DNA of 64,000 bases, taken from the NCBI GenBank assembly GCA_932521035.1, contig CAKOAU010000008.1, forward strand, positions 40,343-104,342, written 5' to 3'. Below, piece after piece: positions 40,834 through 54,948 of this stretch (within the stretch, counting starts at the first letter, position 1; each line of letters begins with the position of its first letter). Made by a program: the position numbers and the translations under genes. Below the pieces are notes generated by a model that saw nothing but the letters and a program-made list of their open reading frames with translations, was not told where the DNA came from and made no database searches. The DNA is from Oscheius dolichura. Taxonomy: Eukaryota; Nematoda; Chromadorea; Rhabditida; Rhabditidae.

Positions 40834-43800
40834 GTAATGCCGTGTCCACCGTTTAGGCTAAACTTTTCTACCACCGTAATGCCGTGTCCACCGTTTAGGC
40901 TTAACTTTTCTACCACCGTAATGCCGTGTCCACCGTTTAGGCTAAACTTTTCTACCACCGTAATGCCGTGTCCACCGTTTAGGCTTAACTTTTCTACCAC
41001 CGTAATGCCGTGTCCACCGTTTAGGCTTAACTTTTCTACCACCGTAATGCCGTGTCCACCGTTTAGGCTTAACTTTTCTACCACCACGTCCACCGTAACG
41101 CCGTGTCCACCGTTTAGGCTTAACTTTTCTACCACCGTAATGCCGTGTCCACCGTTTAGGCTAAACTTTTCTACCACCGTAATGCCGTGTCCACCGTTTA
41201 GGCTTAACTTTTCTACCACCGTAATGCCGTGTCCACCGTTTAGGCTTAACTTTTCTACCACCGTAATGCCGTGTCCACCGTTTAGGCTTAACTTTTCTAC
41301 CACCGTAATGCCGTGTCCACCGTTTAGGCTTAACTTTTCTACCACCACGTCCACCGTAATGCCGTGTCCACCGTTTAGGCTTAACTTTTCTACCACCACG
41401 TCCACCGTAACGCCGTGTCCACCGTTTAGGCTAAACTTTTCTACCACCGTAATGCCGTGTCCACCGTTTAGGCTTAACTTTTCTACCACCGTAATGCCGT
41501 GTCCACCGTTTAGGCTTAACTTTTCTACCACCACGTCCACCGTAACGCCGTGTCCACCGTTTAGGCTAAACTTTTCTACCACCGTAATGCCGTGTCCACC
41601 GTTTAGGCTTAACTTTTCTACCACCGTAATGCCGTGTCCACCGTTTAGGCTTAACTTTTCTACCACCACGTCCACCGTAACGCCGTGTCCACCGTTTAGG
41701 CTAAACTTTTCTACCACCGTAATGCCGTGTCCACCGTTTAGGCTTAACTTTTCTACCACCGTAATGCCGTGTCCACCGTTTAGGCTTAACTTTTCTACCA
41801 CCACGTCATCCGTAACGCCGTGTCCACCGTTTAGGCTTAACTTTTCTACCACCGTAATGCCTTGTCCACCGTTTAGGCTAAACTTTTCTACCACCGTAAT
41901 GCCGTGTCCACCGTTTAGGCTTAACTTTTCTACCACCGTAATGCCGTGTCCACCGTTTAGGCTTAACTTTTCTACCACCGTAATGCCGTGTCCACCGTTT
42001 AGGCTTAACTTTTCTACCACCGTAATGCCGTGTCCACCGTTTAGGCTTAACTTTTCTACCACCACGTCCACCGTAATGCCGTGTCCACCGTTTAGGCTTA
42101 ACTTTTCTACCACCACGTCCACCGTAACGCCGTGTCCACCGTTTAGGCTAAACTTTTCTACCACCGTAATGCCGTGTCCACCGTTTAGGCTTAACTTTTC
42201 TACCACCACGTCCACAGTAATGCCGTGTCCACCGTTTAGGCTTAACTTTTCTACCACCGTAATGCCGTGTCCACCGTTTAGGCTTAACTTTTCTACCACC
42301 ACGTCCACCGTAACGCCGTGTCCACCGTTTAGGCTAAACTTTTCTACCACCGTAATGCCGTGTCCACCGTTTAGGCTTAACTTTTCTACCACCGTAATGC
42401 CGTGTCCACCGTTTAGGCTTAACTTTTCTACCACCGTAATGCCGTGTCCACCGTTTAGGCTTAACTTTTCTACCACCGTAATGCCGTGTCCACCGTTTAG
42501 GCTTAACTTTTCTACCACCGTAATGCCGTGTCCACCGTTTAGGCTTAACTTTTCTACCACCACGTCCACCGTAATGCCGTGTCCACCGTTTAGGCTTAAC
42601 GTTTCTACCACCACGTCCACCGTAATGCCGTGTCCACCGTTTGGGCTTAACTTTTCTACCACCACGTCCACAGTAATGCCGTGTCCACCGTTTAGGCTTA
42701 ACTTTTCTACCACCACGTCCACCGTAACGCCGTGTCCACCGTTTAGGCTAAACTTTTCTACCACCGTAATGCCGGGTCCACCGTTTAGGCTTAACTTTTC
42801 TACCACCGTAATGCCGTGTCCACCGTTTAGGCTTAACTTTTCTACCACCGTAATGCCGTGTCCACCGTTTAAGCTTAACTTTTCTACCACCGTAATGCCG
42901 TGTCCACCGTTTAGGCTTAACTTTTCTACCACCACGTCCACCGTAACGCCGTGTCCACCGTATAGGCTTAACTTTTCTACCACCGTAATGCCGTGTCCAC
43001 CGTTTAGGCTTAACTTTTCTACCACCGTAATGCCGTGTCCACCGTTTAAGCTTAACTTTTCTACCACCGTAATGCCGTGTCCACCGTTTAGGCTTAACTT
43101 TTCTACCACCACGTCCACCGTAACGCCGTGTCCACCGTATAGGCTTAACTTTTCTACCACCGTAATGCCGTGTCCACCGTTTAGGCTTAACTTTTCTACC
43201 ACCGTAATGCCGTGTCCACCGTTTAGGCTAAACTTTTCTACCACCGTAATGCCGTGTCCACCGTTTAGGCTTAACTTTTCTACCACCGTAATGCCGTGTC
43301 CACCGTTTAGGCTAAACTTTTCTACCACCGTAATGCCGTGTCCACCGTTTAGGCTTAACTTTTCTACCACCGTAATGCCGTGTCCACCGTTTAGGCTTAA
43401 CTTTTCTACCACCGTAATGCCGTGTCCACCGTTTAGGCTTAACTTTTCTACCACCACGTCCACCGTAACGCCGTGTCCACCGTTTAGGCTTAACTTTTCT
43501 ACCACCGTAATGCCGTGTCCACCGTTTAGGCTAAACTTTTCTACCACCGTAATGCCGTGTCCACCGTTTAGGCTTAACTTTTCTACCACCGTAATGCCGT
43601 GTCCACCGTTTAGGCTTAACTTTTCTACCACCACGTCCACCGTAACGCCGTGTCCACCGTTTAGGCTTAACTTTTCTACCACCGTAATGCCGTGTCCACC
43701 GTTTAGGCTTAACTTTTCTACCACCGTAATGCCGTGTCCACCGTTTAGGCTAAACTTTTCTACCACCGTAATGCCGTGTCCACCGTTTAGGCTTAACTTT

Positions 43801-46800
43801 TCTACCACCGTAATGCCGTGTCCACCGTTTAGGCTTAACTTTTCTACCACCGTAATGCCGTGTCCACCGTTTAGGCTTAACTTTTCTACCACCGTAATGC
43901 CGTGTCCACCGTTTAGGCTTAACTTTTCTACCACCACGTCCACCGTAATGCCGTGTCCACCGTTTAGGCTTAACGTTTCTACCACCACGTCCACCGTAAT
44001 GCCGTGTCCACCGTTTGGGCTTAACTTTTCTACCACCACGTCCACAGTAATGCCGTGTCCACCGTTTAGGCTTAACTTTTCTACCACCACGTCCACCGTA
44101 ACGCCGTGTCCACCGTTTAGGCTAAACTTTTCTACCACCGTAATGCCGGGTCCACCGTTTAGGCTTAACTTTTCTACCACCGTAATGCCGTGTCCACCGT
44201 TTAAGCTTAACTTTTCTACCACCGTAATGCCGTGTCCACCGTTTAGGCTTAACTTTTCTACCACCACGTCCACCGTAACGCCGTGTCCACCGTATAGGCT
44301 TAACTTTTCTACCACCGTAATGCCGTGTCCACCGTTTAGGCTTAACTTTTCTACCACCGTAATGCCGTGTCCACCGTTTAGGCTTAACTTTTCTACCACC
44401 GTAATGCCGTGTCCACCGTTTAGGCTTAACTTTTCTACCACCGTAATGCCGTGTCCACCGTTTAGGCTAAACTTTTCTACCACCGTAATGCCGTGTCCAC
44501 CGTTTAGGCTTAACTTTTCTACCACCGTAATGCCGTGCCCACCGTTTAGGCTTAACTTTTCTACCACCGTAATGCCGTGTCCACCGTTTAGGCTTAACTT
44601 TTCTACCACCACGTCCACCGTAACGCCGTGTCCACCGTTTAGGCTTAACTTTTCTACCACCGTAATGCCGTGTCCACCGTTTAGGCTAAACTTTTCTACC
44701 ACCGTAATGCCGTGTCCACCGTTTAGGCTTAACTTTTCTACCACCGTAATGCCGTGTCCACCGTTTAGGCTTAACTTTTCTACCACCGTAATGCCGTGTC
44801 CACCGTTTAGGCTTAACTTTTCTACCACCGTAATGCCGTGTCCACCGTTTAGGCTTAACTTTTCTACCACCGTAATGCCGTGTCCACCGTTTAGGCTTAA
44901 CTTTTCTACCACCACGTCCACCGTAACGCCGTGTCCACCGTTTAGGCTTAACTTTTCCACCACCGTAATGCCGTGTCCACCGTTTAGGCTTAACTTTTCT
45001 ACCACCACGTCCACCGTAATGCCGTGTCCACCGTTTAAGCTTAACTTTTCTACCACCGTAATGCCGTGTCCACAGTTTAGGCTTAACTTTTCTACCACCG
45101 TAATGCCGTGTCCACCGTTTAGGCTTAACTTTTCCACCACCGTAATGCCGTGTCCACCGTTTAGGCTTAACTTTTCTACCACCACGTCCACCGTAATGCC
45201 GTGTCCACCGTTTAGGCTTAACTTTTCTACCACCGTAACGCCGTGTCCACCGTTTAGGCTTAACTTTTCTACCACCGTAATGCCGTGTCCACCGTTTAGG
45301 CTTAACTTTTCTACCACCGTAATGCCGTGTCCACCGTTTAGGCTTAACTTTTCTACCACCGTAATGCCGTGTCCACCGTTTAGGCTTAACTTTTCTACCA
45401 CCACGTCCACCGTAACGCCGTGTCCACCGTTTAGGCTAAACTTTTCTACCACCGTAATGCCGTGTCCACCGTTTAGGCTAAACTTTTCTACCACCGTAAT
45501 GCCGTGTCCACCGTTTAGGCTTAACTTTTCTACCACCGTAATGCCGTGTCCACCGTTTAGGCTTAACTTTTCTACCACCACGTCCACCGTAACGCCGTGT
45601 CCACCGTTTAGGCTAAACTTTTCTACCACCGTAATGCCGTGTCCACCGTTTAGGCTTAACTTTTCTACCACCGTAATGCCGTGTCCACCGTTTAGGCTTA
45701 ACTTTTCTACCACCGTAATGCCGTGTCCACCGTTTAGGCTTAACTTTTCTACCACCGTAATGCCGTGTCCACCGTTTAGGCTTAACTTTTCTACCACCGT
45801 AACGCCGTGTCCACCGTTTAGGCTAAACTTTTCTACCACCGTAATGCCGTGTCCACCGTTTAGGCTTAACTTTTCTACCACCGTAATGCCGTGTCCACCG
45901 TTTAGGCTTAACTTTTCTACCACCGTAATGCCGTGTCCACCGTTTAGGCTTAACTTTTCTACCACCACGTCCACCGTAACGCCGTGTCCACCGTTTAGGC
46001 TAAACTTTTCTACCACCGTAATGCCGTGTCCACCGTTTAGGCTTAACTTTTCTACCACCGTAATGCCGTGTCCACCGTTTAGGCTTAACTTTTCTACCAC
46101 CGTAATGCCGTGTCCACCGTTTAGGCTTAACTTTTCTACCACCGTAATGCCGTGTCCACCGTTTAGGCTTAACTTTTCTACCACCGTAACGCCGTGTCCA
46201 CCGTTTAGGCTAAACTTTTCTACCACCGTAATGCCGTGTCCACCGTTTAGGCTTAACTTTTCTACCACCGTAATGCCGTGTCCACCGTTTAGGCTTAACT
46301 TTTCTACCACCGTAATGCCGTGTCCACCGTTTAGGCTTAACTTTTCTACCACCACGTCCACCGTAACGCCGTGTCCACCGTTTAGGCTAAACTTTTCTAC
46401 CACCGTAATGCCGTGTCCACCGTTTAGGCTTAACTTTTCTACCACCGTAATGCCGTGTCCACCGTTTAGGCTTAACTTTTCTACCACCACGTCCACCGTA
46501 ACGCCGTGTCCACCGTTTAGGCTTAACTTTTCTACCACCGTAATGCCGTGTCCACCGTTTAGGCTTAACTTTTCTACCACCGTAATGCCGTGTCCACCGT
46601 TTAGGCTTAACTTTTCTACCACCACGTCCACCGTAACGCCGTGTCCACCGTTTAGGCTAAACTTTTCTACCACCGTAATGCCGTGTCCACCGTTTAGGCT
46701 AAACTTTTCTACCACCGTAATGCCGTGTCCACCGTTTAGGCTTAACTTTTCTACCACCACGTCCACCGTAACGCCGTGTCCACCGTTTAGGCTTAACTTT

Positions 46801-49800
46801 TCTACCACCGTAATGCCGTGTCCACCGTTTAGGCTTAACTTTTCTACCACCGTAATGCCGTGTCCACCGTTTAGGCTTAACTTTTCTACCACCACGTCCA
46901 CCGTAACGCCGTGTCCACCGTTTAGGCTTAACTTTTCTACCACCGTAATGCCGTGTCCACCGTTTAGGCTTAACTTTTCTACCACCGTAATGCCGTGTCC
47001 ACCGTTTAGGCTAAACTTTTCTACCACCGTAATGCCGTGTCCACCGTTTAGGCTAAACTTTTCTACCACCGTAATGCCGTGTCCACCGTTTAGGCTTAAC
47101 TTTTCTACCACCACGTCCACCGTAACGCCGTGTCCACCGTTTAGGCTTAACTTTTCTACCACCGTAATGCCGTGTCCACCGTTTAGGCTTAACTTTTCTA
47201 CCACCGTAATGCCGTGTCCACCGTTTAGGCTTAACTTTTCTACCACCACGTCCACCGTAACGCCGTGTCCACCGTTTAGGCTTAACTTTTCTACCACCGT
47301 AATGCCGTGTCCACCGTTTAGGCTTAACTTTTCTACCACCGTAATGCCGTGTCCACCGTTTAGGCTTAACTTTTCTACCACCACGTCCACCGTAACGCCG
47401 TGTCCACCGTTTAGGCTTAACTTTTCTACCACCGTAATGCCGTGTCCACCGTTTAGGCTTAACTTTTCTACCACCGTAATGCCGTGTCCACCGTTTAGGC
47501 TAAACTTTTCTACCACCGTAATGCCGTGTCCACCGTTTAGGCTTAACTTTTCTACCACCGTAATGCCGTGTCCACCGTTTAGGCTTAACTTTTCTACCAC
47601 CGTAACGCCGTGTCCACCGTTTAGGCTAAACTTTTCTACCACCGTAATGCCGTGTCCACCGTTTAGGCTTAACTTTTCTACCACCGTAATGCCGTGTCCA
47701 CCGTTTAAGCTTAACTTTTCTACCACCGTAATGCCGTGTCCACCGTTTAGGCTTAACTTTTCTACCACCACGTCCACCGTAACGCCGTGTCCACCGTTTA
47801 GGCTTAACTTTTCTACCACCGTAATGCCGTGTCCACCGTTTAGGCTTAACTTTTCTACCACCGTAATGCCGTGTCCACCGTTTAGGCTAAACTTTTCTAC
47901 CACCGTAATGCCGTGTCCACCGTTTAGGCTTAACTTTTCTACCACCACGTCCACCGTAACGCCGTGTCCACCGTTTAGGCTTAACTTTTCTACCACCGTA
48001 ATGCCGTGTCCACCGTTTAGGCTTAACTTTTCTACCACCGTAATGCCGTGTCCACCGTTTAGGCTTAACTTTTCTACCACCACGTCCACCGTAACGCCGT
48101 GTCCACCGTTTAGGCTTAACTTTTCTACCACCGTAATGCCGTGTCCACCGTTTAGGCTTAACTTTTCTACCACCGTAATGCCGTGTCCACCGTTTAGGCT
48201 AAACTTTTCTACCACCGTAATGCCGTGTCCACCGTTTAGGCTTAACTTTTCTACCACCGTAATGCCGTGTCCACCGTTTAGGCTTAACTTTTCTACCACC
48301 GTAATGCCGTGTCCACCGTTTAGGCTTAACTTTTCTACCACCGTAATGCCGTGTCCACCGTTTAGGCTTAACTTTTCTACCACCACGTCCACCGTAATGC
48401 CGTGTCCACCGTTTGGGCTTAACTTTTCTACCACCACGTCCACAGTAATGCCGTGTCCACCGTTTAGGCTTAACTTTTCTACCACCACGTCCACCGTAAC
48501 GCCGTGTCCACCGTTTAGGCTAAACTTTTCTACCACCGTAATGCCGGGTCCACCGTTTAGGCTTAACTTTTCTACCACCGTAATGCCGTGTCCACCGTTT
48601 AAGCTTAACTTTTCTACCACCGTAATGCCGTGTCCACCGTTTAGGCTTAACTTTTCTACCACCACGTCCACCGTAACGCCGTGTCCACCGTATAGGCTTA
48701 ACTTTTCTACCACCGTAATGCCGTGTCCACCGTTTAGGCTTAACTTTTCTACCACCACGTCCACCGTAACGCCGTGTCCACCGTTTAGGCTTAACTTTTC
48801 TACCACCGTAATGCCGTGTCCACCGTTTAGGCTAAACTTTTCTACCACCGTAATGCCGTGTCCACCGTTTAGGCTTAACTTTTCTACCACCGTAATGCCG
48901 TGTCCACCGTTTAGGCTTAACTTTTCTACCACCACGTCCACCGTAATGCCGTGTCCACCGTTTAAGCTTAACTTTTCTACCACCGTAACGCCGTGTCCAC
49001 CGTTTAGGCTTAACTTTTCTACCACCGTAATGCCGTGTCCACCGTTTAGGCTTAACTTTTCTACCACCACGTCCACCGTAACGCCGTGTCCACCGTTTAG
49101 GCTTAACTTTTCTACCACCGTAATGCCGTGTCCACCGTTTAGGCTAAACTTTTCTACCACCGTAATGCCGTGTCCACCGTTTAGGCTTAACTTTTCTACC
49201 ACCGTAATGCCGTGTCCACCGTTTAGGCTTAACTTTTCTACCACCACGTCCACCGTAATGCCGTGTCCACCGTTTAAGCTTAACTTTTCTACCACCGCAA
49301 TGCCGTGTCCACCGTTTAGGCTTAACTTTTCTACCACCGTAATGCCGTGTCCACCGTTTAGGCTTAACTTTTCTACCACCACGTCCACCGTAATGCCGTG
49401 TCCACCGTTTAGGCTTAACTTTTCTACCGCCGTAACGCCGTGTCCACCGTTTAGGCTTAACTTTTCCACCACCGTAATGCCGTGTCCACCGTTTAGGCTT
49501 AACTTTTCTACCACCCCGTCCACCGTAATGCCGTGTCCACCGTTTAGGCTTAACTTTTCTACCACCGTAACGCCGTGTCCACCGTTTAGGCTTAACTTTT
49601 CTACCACCACGTCCACCGTAACGCCGTGTCCACCGTTTAGGCTTAACTTTTCCACCACCGTAATGCCGTGTACACCGTTTAGGCTCAACTTTTCTACCAC
49701 CACGTCCCCCGTAATGCCGTGTCCACCGTTTAAGCTTAACTTTTCTACCACCGTAACGCCGTGTCCACCGTTTAGGCTTAACTTTTCTACCACCGTAACG

Positions 49801-51667
49801 CCGTGTCCATCGTTTAGGCTTAACTTTTCCACCACCGTAATGCCGTGTCCACCGTTTAGGCTCAACTTTTCTACCACCACGTCCACCGTAATGCCGTGTC
49901 CACCGTTTAAGCTTAACTTTTCTACCACCGTAATGCCGTGTCCACCGTTTAAGCTTAACTTTTCTACCACCGTAATGCCGTGTCCACCGTTTAGGCTTAA
50001 CTTTTCTACCACCGTAATGCCGTGTCCACCGTTTAGGCTTAACTTTTCTACCACCGTAATGCCGTGTCCACCGTTTAGGCTTAACTTTTCTACCACCGTA
50101 ATGCCGTGTCCACTGTTTAGGCTTAACTTTTCTACCACCGTAATGCCGTGTCCACCGTTTAGGCTTAACTTTTCTACCACCACGTCCACCGTAACGCCGT
50201 GTCCACCGTTTAGGCTTAACTTTTCCACCACCGTAATGCCGTGTCCACCGTTTAGGCTTAACTTTTCTACCACCACGTCCACCGTAATGCCGTGTCCACC
50301 GTTTAAGCTTAACTTTTCTACCACCGTAATGCCGTGTCCACAGTTTAGGCTTAACTTTTCTACCACCGTAATGCCGTGTCCACCGTTTAGGCTTAACTTT
50401 TCCACCACCGTAATGCCGTGTCCACCGTTTAGGCTTAACTTTTCTACCACCACGTCCACCGTAATGCCGTGTCCACCGTTTAGGCTTAACTTTTCTACCA
50501 CCGTAACGCCGTGTCCACCGTTTAGGCTTAACTTTTCTACCACCGTAATGCCGTGTCCACCGTTTAGGCTTAACTTTTCTACCACCGTAATGCCGTGTCC
50601 ACCGTTTAGGCTTAACTTTTCTACCACCGTAATGCCGTGTCCACCGTTTAGGCTTAACTTTTCTACCACCACGTCCACCGTAACGCCGTGTCCACCGTTT
50701 AGGCTAAACTTTTCTACCACCGTAATGCCGTGTCCACCGTTTAGGCTAAACTTTTCTACCACCGTAATGCCGTGTCCACCGTTTAGGCTTAACTTTTCTA
50801 CCACCGTAATGCCGTGTCCACCGTTTAGGCTTAACTTTTCTACCACCACGTCCACCGTAACGCCGTGTCCACCGTTTAGGCTAAACTTTTCTACCACCGT
50901 AATGCCGTGTCCACCGTTTAGGCTTAACTTTTCTACCACCGTAATGCCGTGTCCACCGTTTAGGCTTAACTTTTCTACCACCGTAATGCCGTGTCCACCG
51001 TTTAGGCTTAACTTTTCTACCACCGTAATGCCGTGTCCACCGTTTAGGCTTAACTTTTCTACCACCGTAACGCCGTGTCCACCGTTTAGGCTTAACTTTT
51101 CTACCACCGTAATGCCGTGTCCACCGTTTAGGCTTAACTTTTCTACCACCGTAATGCCGTGTCCACCGTTTAGGCTTAACTTTTCTACCACCGTAATGCC
51201 GTGTCCACCGTTTAGGCTTAACTTTTCTACCACCGTAATGCCGTGTCCACCGTTTAGGCTTAACTTTTCTACCACCGTAATGCCGTGTCCACCGTTTAGG
51301 CTTAACTTTTCTACCACCGTAATGCCGTGTCCACCGTTTAGGCTTAACTTTTCTACCACCGTAATGCCGTGTCCACCGTTTAGGCTTAACTTTTCTACCA
51401 CCGTAATGCCGTGTCCACCGTTTAGGCTAAACTTTTCTACCACCGTAATGCCGTGTCCACCGTTTAGGCTTAACTTTTCTACCACCGTAATGCCGTGTCC
51501 ACCGTTTAGGCTAAACTTTTCTACCACCGTAATGCCGTGTCCACCGTTTAGGCTTAACTTTTCTACCACCGTAATGCCGTGTCCACCGTTTAGGCTTAAC
51601 TTTTCTACCACCGTAATGCCGTGTCCACCGTTTAGGCTTAACTTTTCTACCACCACGTCCACCGTAA

Positions 51668-54600
51668 CGCCGTGTCCACCGTTTAGGCTTAACTTTTCTA
51701 CCACCGTAATGCCGTGTCCACCGTTTAGGCTAAACTTTTCTACCACCGTAATGCCGTGTCCACCGTTTAGGCTTAACTTTTCTACCACCGTAATGCCGTG
51801 TCCACCGTTTAGGCTTAACTTTTCTACCACCGTAATGCCGTGTCCACCGTTTAGGCTAAACTTTTCTACCACCGTAATGCCGTGTCCACCGTTTAGGCTT
51901 AACTTTTCTACCACCGTAATGCCGTGTCCACCGTTTAGGCTTAACTTTTCTACCACCGTAATGCCGTGTCCACCGTTTAGGCTTAACTTTTCTACCACCG
52001 TAATGCCGTGTCCACCGTTTAGGCTTAACTTTTCTACCACCACGTCCACCGTAATGCCGTGTCCACCGTTTAGGCTTAACGTTTCTACCACCACGTCCAC
52101 CGTAATGCCGTGTCCACCGTTTGGGCTTAACTTTTCTACCACCACGTCCACAGTAATGCCGTGTCCACCGTTTAGGCTTAACTTTTCTACCACCACGTCC
52201 ACAGTAATGCCGTGTCCACCGTTTAGGCTTAACTTTTCTACCACCACGTCCACAGTAATGCCGTGTCCACCGTTTAGGCTTAACTTTTCTACCACCGTAA
52301 TGCCGTGTCCACCGTTTAGGCTTAACTTTTCTACCACCGTAATGCCGTGTCCACCGTTTAAGCTTAACTTTTCTACCACCGTAATGCCGTGTCCACCGTT
52401 TAGGCTTAACTTTTCTACCACCGTAATGCCGTGTCCACCGTTTAGGCTAAACTTTTCTACCACCGTAATGCCGTGTCCACCGTTTAGGCTTAACTTTTCT
52501 ACCACCGTAATGCCGTGTCCACCGTTTAGGCTTAACTTTTCTACCACCGTAATGCCGTGTCCACCGTTTAGGCTTAACTTTTCTACCACCACGTCCACCG
52601 TAACGCCGTGTCCACCGTTTAGGCTTAACTTTTCTACCACCGTAATGCCGTGTCCACCGTTTAGGCTAAACTTTTCTACCACCGTAATGCCGTGTCCACC
52701 GTTTAGGCTTAACTTTTCTACCACCACGTCCACAGTAATGCCGTGTCCACCGTTTAGGCTTAACTTTTCTACCACCGTAATGCCGTGTCCACCGTTTAGG
52801 CTTAACTTTTCTACCACCGTAATGCCGTGTCCACCGTTTAGGCTTAACTTTTCTACCACCGTAATGCCGTGTCCACCGTTTAGGCTTAACTTTTCTACCA
52901 CCGTAATGCCGTGTCCACCGTTTAGGCTTAACTTTTCTACCACCGTAATGCCGTGTCCACCGTTTAGGCTTAACTTTTCTACCACCGTAATGCCGTGTCC
53001 ACCGTTTAGGCTCAACTTTTCTACCACCCCGTCCACCGTAATGCCGTGTCCACCGTTTAGGCTTAACGTTTCTACCACCACGTCCACCGTAATGCCGTGT
53101 CCACCGTTTGGGCTTAACTTTTCTACCACCACGTCCACAGTAATGCCGTGTCCACCGTTTAGGCTTAACTTTTCTACCACCACGTCCACCGTAACGCCGT
53201 GTCTACCGTTTAGGCTAAACTTTTCTACCACCGTAATGCCGGGTCCACCGTTTAGGCTTAACTTTTCTACCACCGTAATGCCGTGTCCACCGTTTAGGCT
53301 TAACTTTTCTACCACCGTAATGCCGTGTCCACCGTTTAGGCTAAACTTTTCTACCACCGTAATGCCGTGTCCACCGTTTAGGCTTAACTTTTCTACCACC
53401 GTAATGCCGTGTCCACCGTTTAGGCTTAACTTTTCTACCACCGTAATGCCGTGTCCACCGTTTAGGCTAAACTTTTCTACCACCGTAATGCCGTGTCCAC
53501 CGTTTAGGCTTAACTTTTCTACCACCGTAATGCCGTGTCCACCGTTTAGGCTTAACTTTTCTACCACCGTAATGCCGTGTCCACCGTTTAGGCTTAACTT
53601 TTCTACCACCGTAATGCCGTGTCCACCGTTTAGGCTTAACTTTTCTACCACCACGTCCACCGTAATGCCGTGTCCACCGTTTAGGCTTAACGTTTCTACC
53701 ACCACGTCCACCGTAATGCCGTGTCCACCGTTTGGGCTTAACTTTTCTACCACCACGTCCACAGTAATGCCGTGTCCACCGTTTAGGCTTAACTTTTCTA
53801 CCACCACGTCCACAGTAATGCCGTGTCCACCGTTTAGGCTTAACTTTTCTACCACCACGTCCACAGTAATGCCGTGTCCACCGTTTAGGCTTAACTTTTC
53901 TACCACCGTAATGCCGTGTCCACCGTTTAGGCTTAACTTTTCTACCACCGTAATGCCGTGTCCACCGTTTAAGCTTAACTTTTCTACCACCGTAATGCCG
54001 TGTCCACCGTTTAGGCTTAACTTTTCTACCACCGTAATGCCGTGTCCACCGTTTAGGCTAAACTTTTCTACCACCGTAATGCCGTGTCCACCGTTTAGGC
54101 TTAACTTTTCTACCACCGTAATGCCGTGTCCACCGTTTAGGCTTAACTTTTCTACCACCGTAATGCCGTGTCCACCGTTTAGGCTTAACTTTTCTACCAC
54201 CACGTCCACCGTAACGCCGTGTCCACCGTTTAGGCTTAACTTTTCTACCACCGTAATGCCGTGTCCACCGTTTAGGCTAAACTTTTCTACCACCGTAATG
54301 CCGTGTCCACCGTTTAGGCTTAACTTTTCTACCACCACGTCCACAGTAATGCCGTGTCCACCGTTTAGGCTTAACTTTTCTACCACCGTAATGCCGTGTC
54401 CACCGTTTAGGCTTAACTTTTCTACCACCGTAATGCCGTGTCCACCGTTTAGGCTTAACTTTTCTACCACCGTAATGCCGTGTCCACCGTTTAGGCTTAA
54501 CTTTTCTACCACCGTAATGCCGTGTCCACCGTTTAGGCTTAACTTTTCTACCACCGTAATGCCGTGTCCACCGTTTAGGCTTAACTTTTCTACCACCGTA

Positions 54601-54948
54601 ATGCCGTGTCCACCGTTTAGGCTCAACTTTTCTACCACCCCGTCCACCGTAATGCCGTGTCCACCGTTTAGGCTTAACGTTTCTACCACCACGTCCACCG
54701 TAATGCCGTGTCCACCGTTTGGGCTTAACTTTTCTACCACCACGTCCACAGTAATGCCGTGTCCACCGTTTAGGCTTAACTTTTCTACCACCACGTCCAC
54801 CGTAACGCCGTGTCTACCGTTTAGGCTAAACTTTTCTACCACCGTAATGCCGGGTCCACCGTTTAGGCTTAACTTTTCTACCACCGTAATGCCGTGTCCA
54901 CCGTTTAGGCTTAACTTTTCTACCACCGTAATGCCGTGTCCACCGTTT
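51668..54948. repeat. Tandem 1,611-bp higher-order unit in array A
   Basis: Offset 1,611 fits 36 monomers with 11 long. Landmarks: CTAAAC 51730/53341, AACGTT 52078/53689 and 53065/54676, ACCCCGTCC 53026/54637, GTCTACC 53201/54812. It holds four of the eight AACGTT-marked cassettes in the window. A third GTCTACC at 55250 shows part of the unit was copied once more. Confidence 0.86.
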
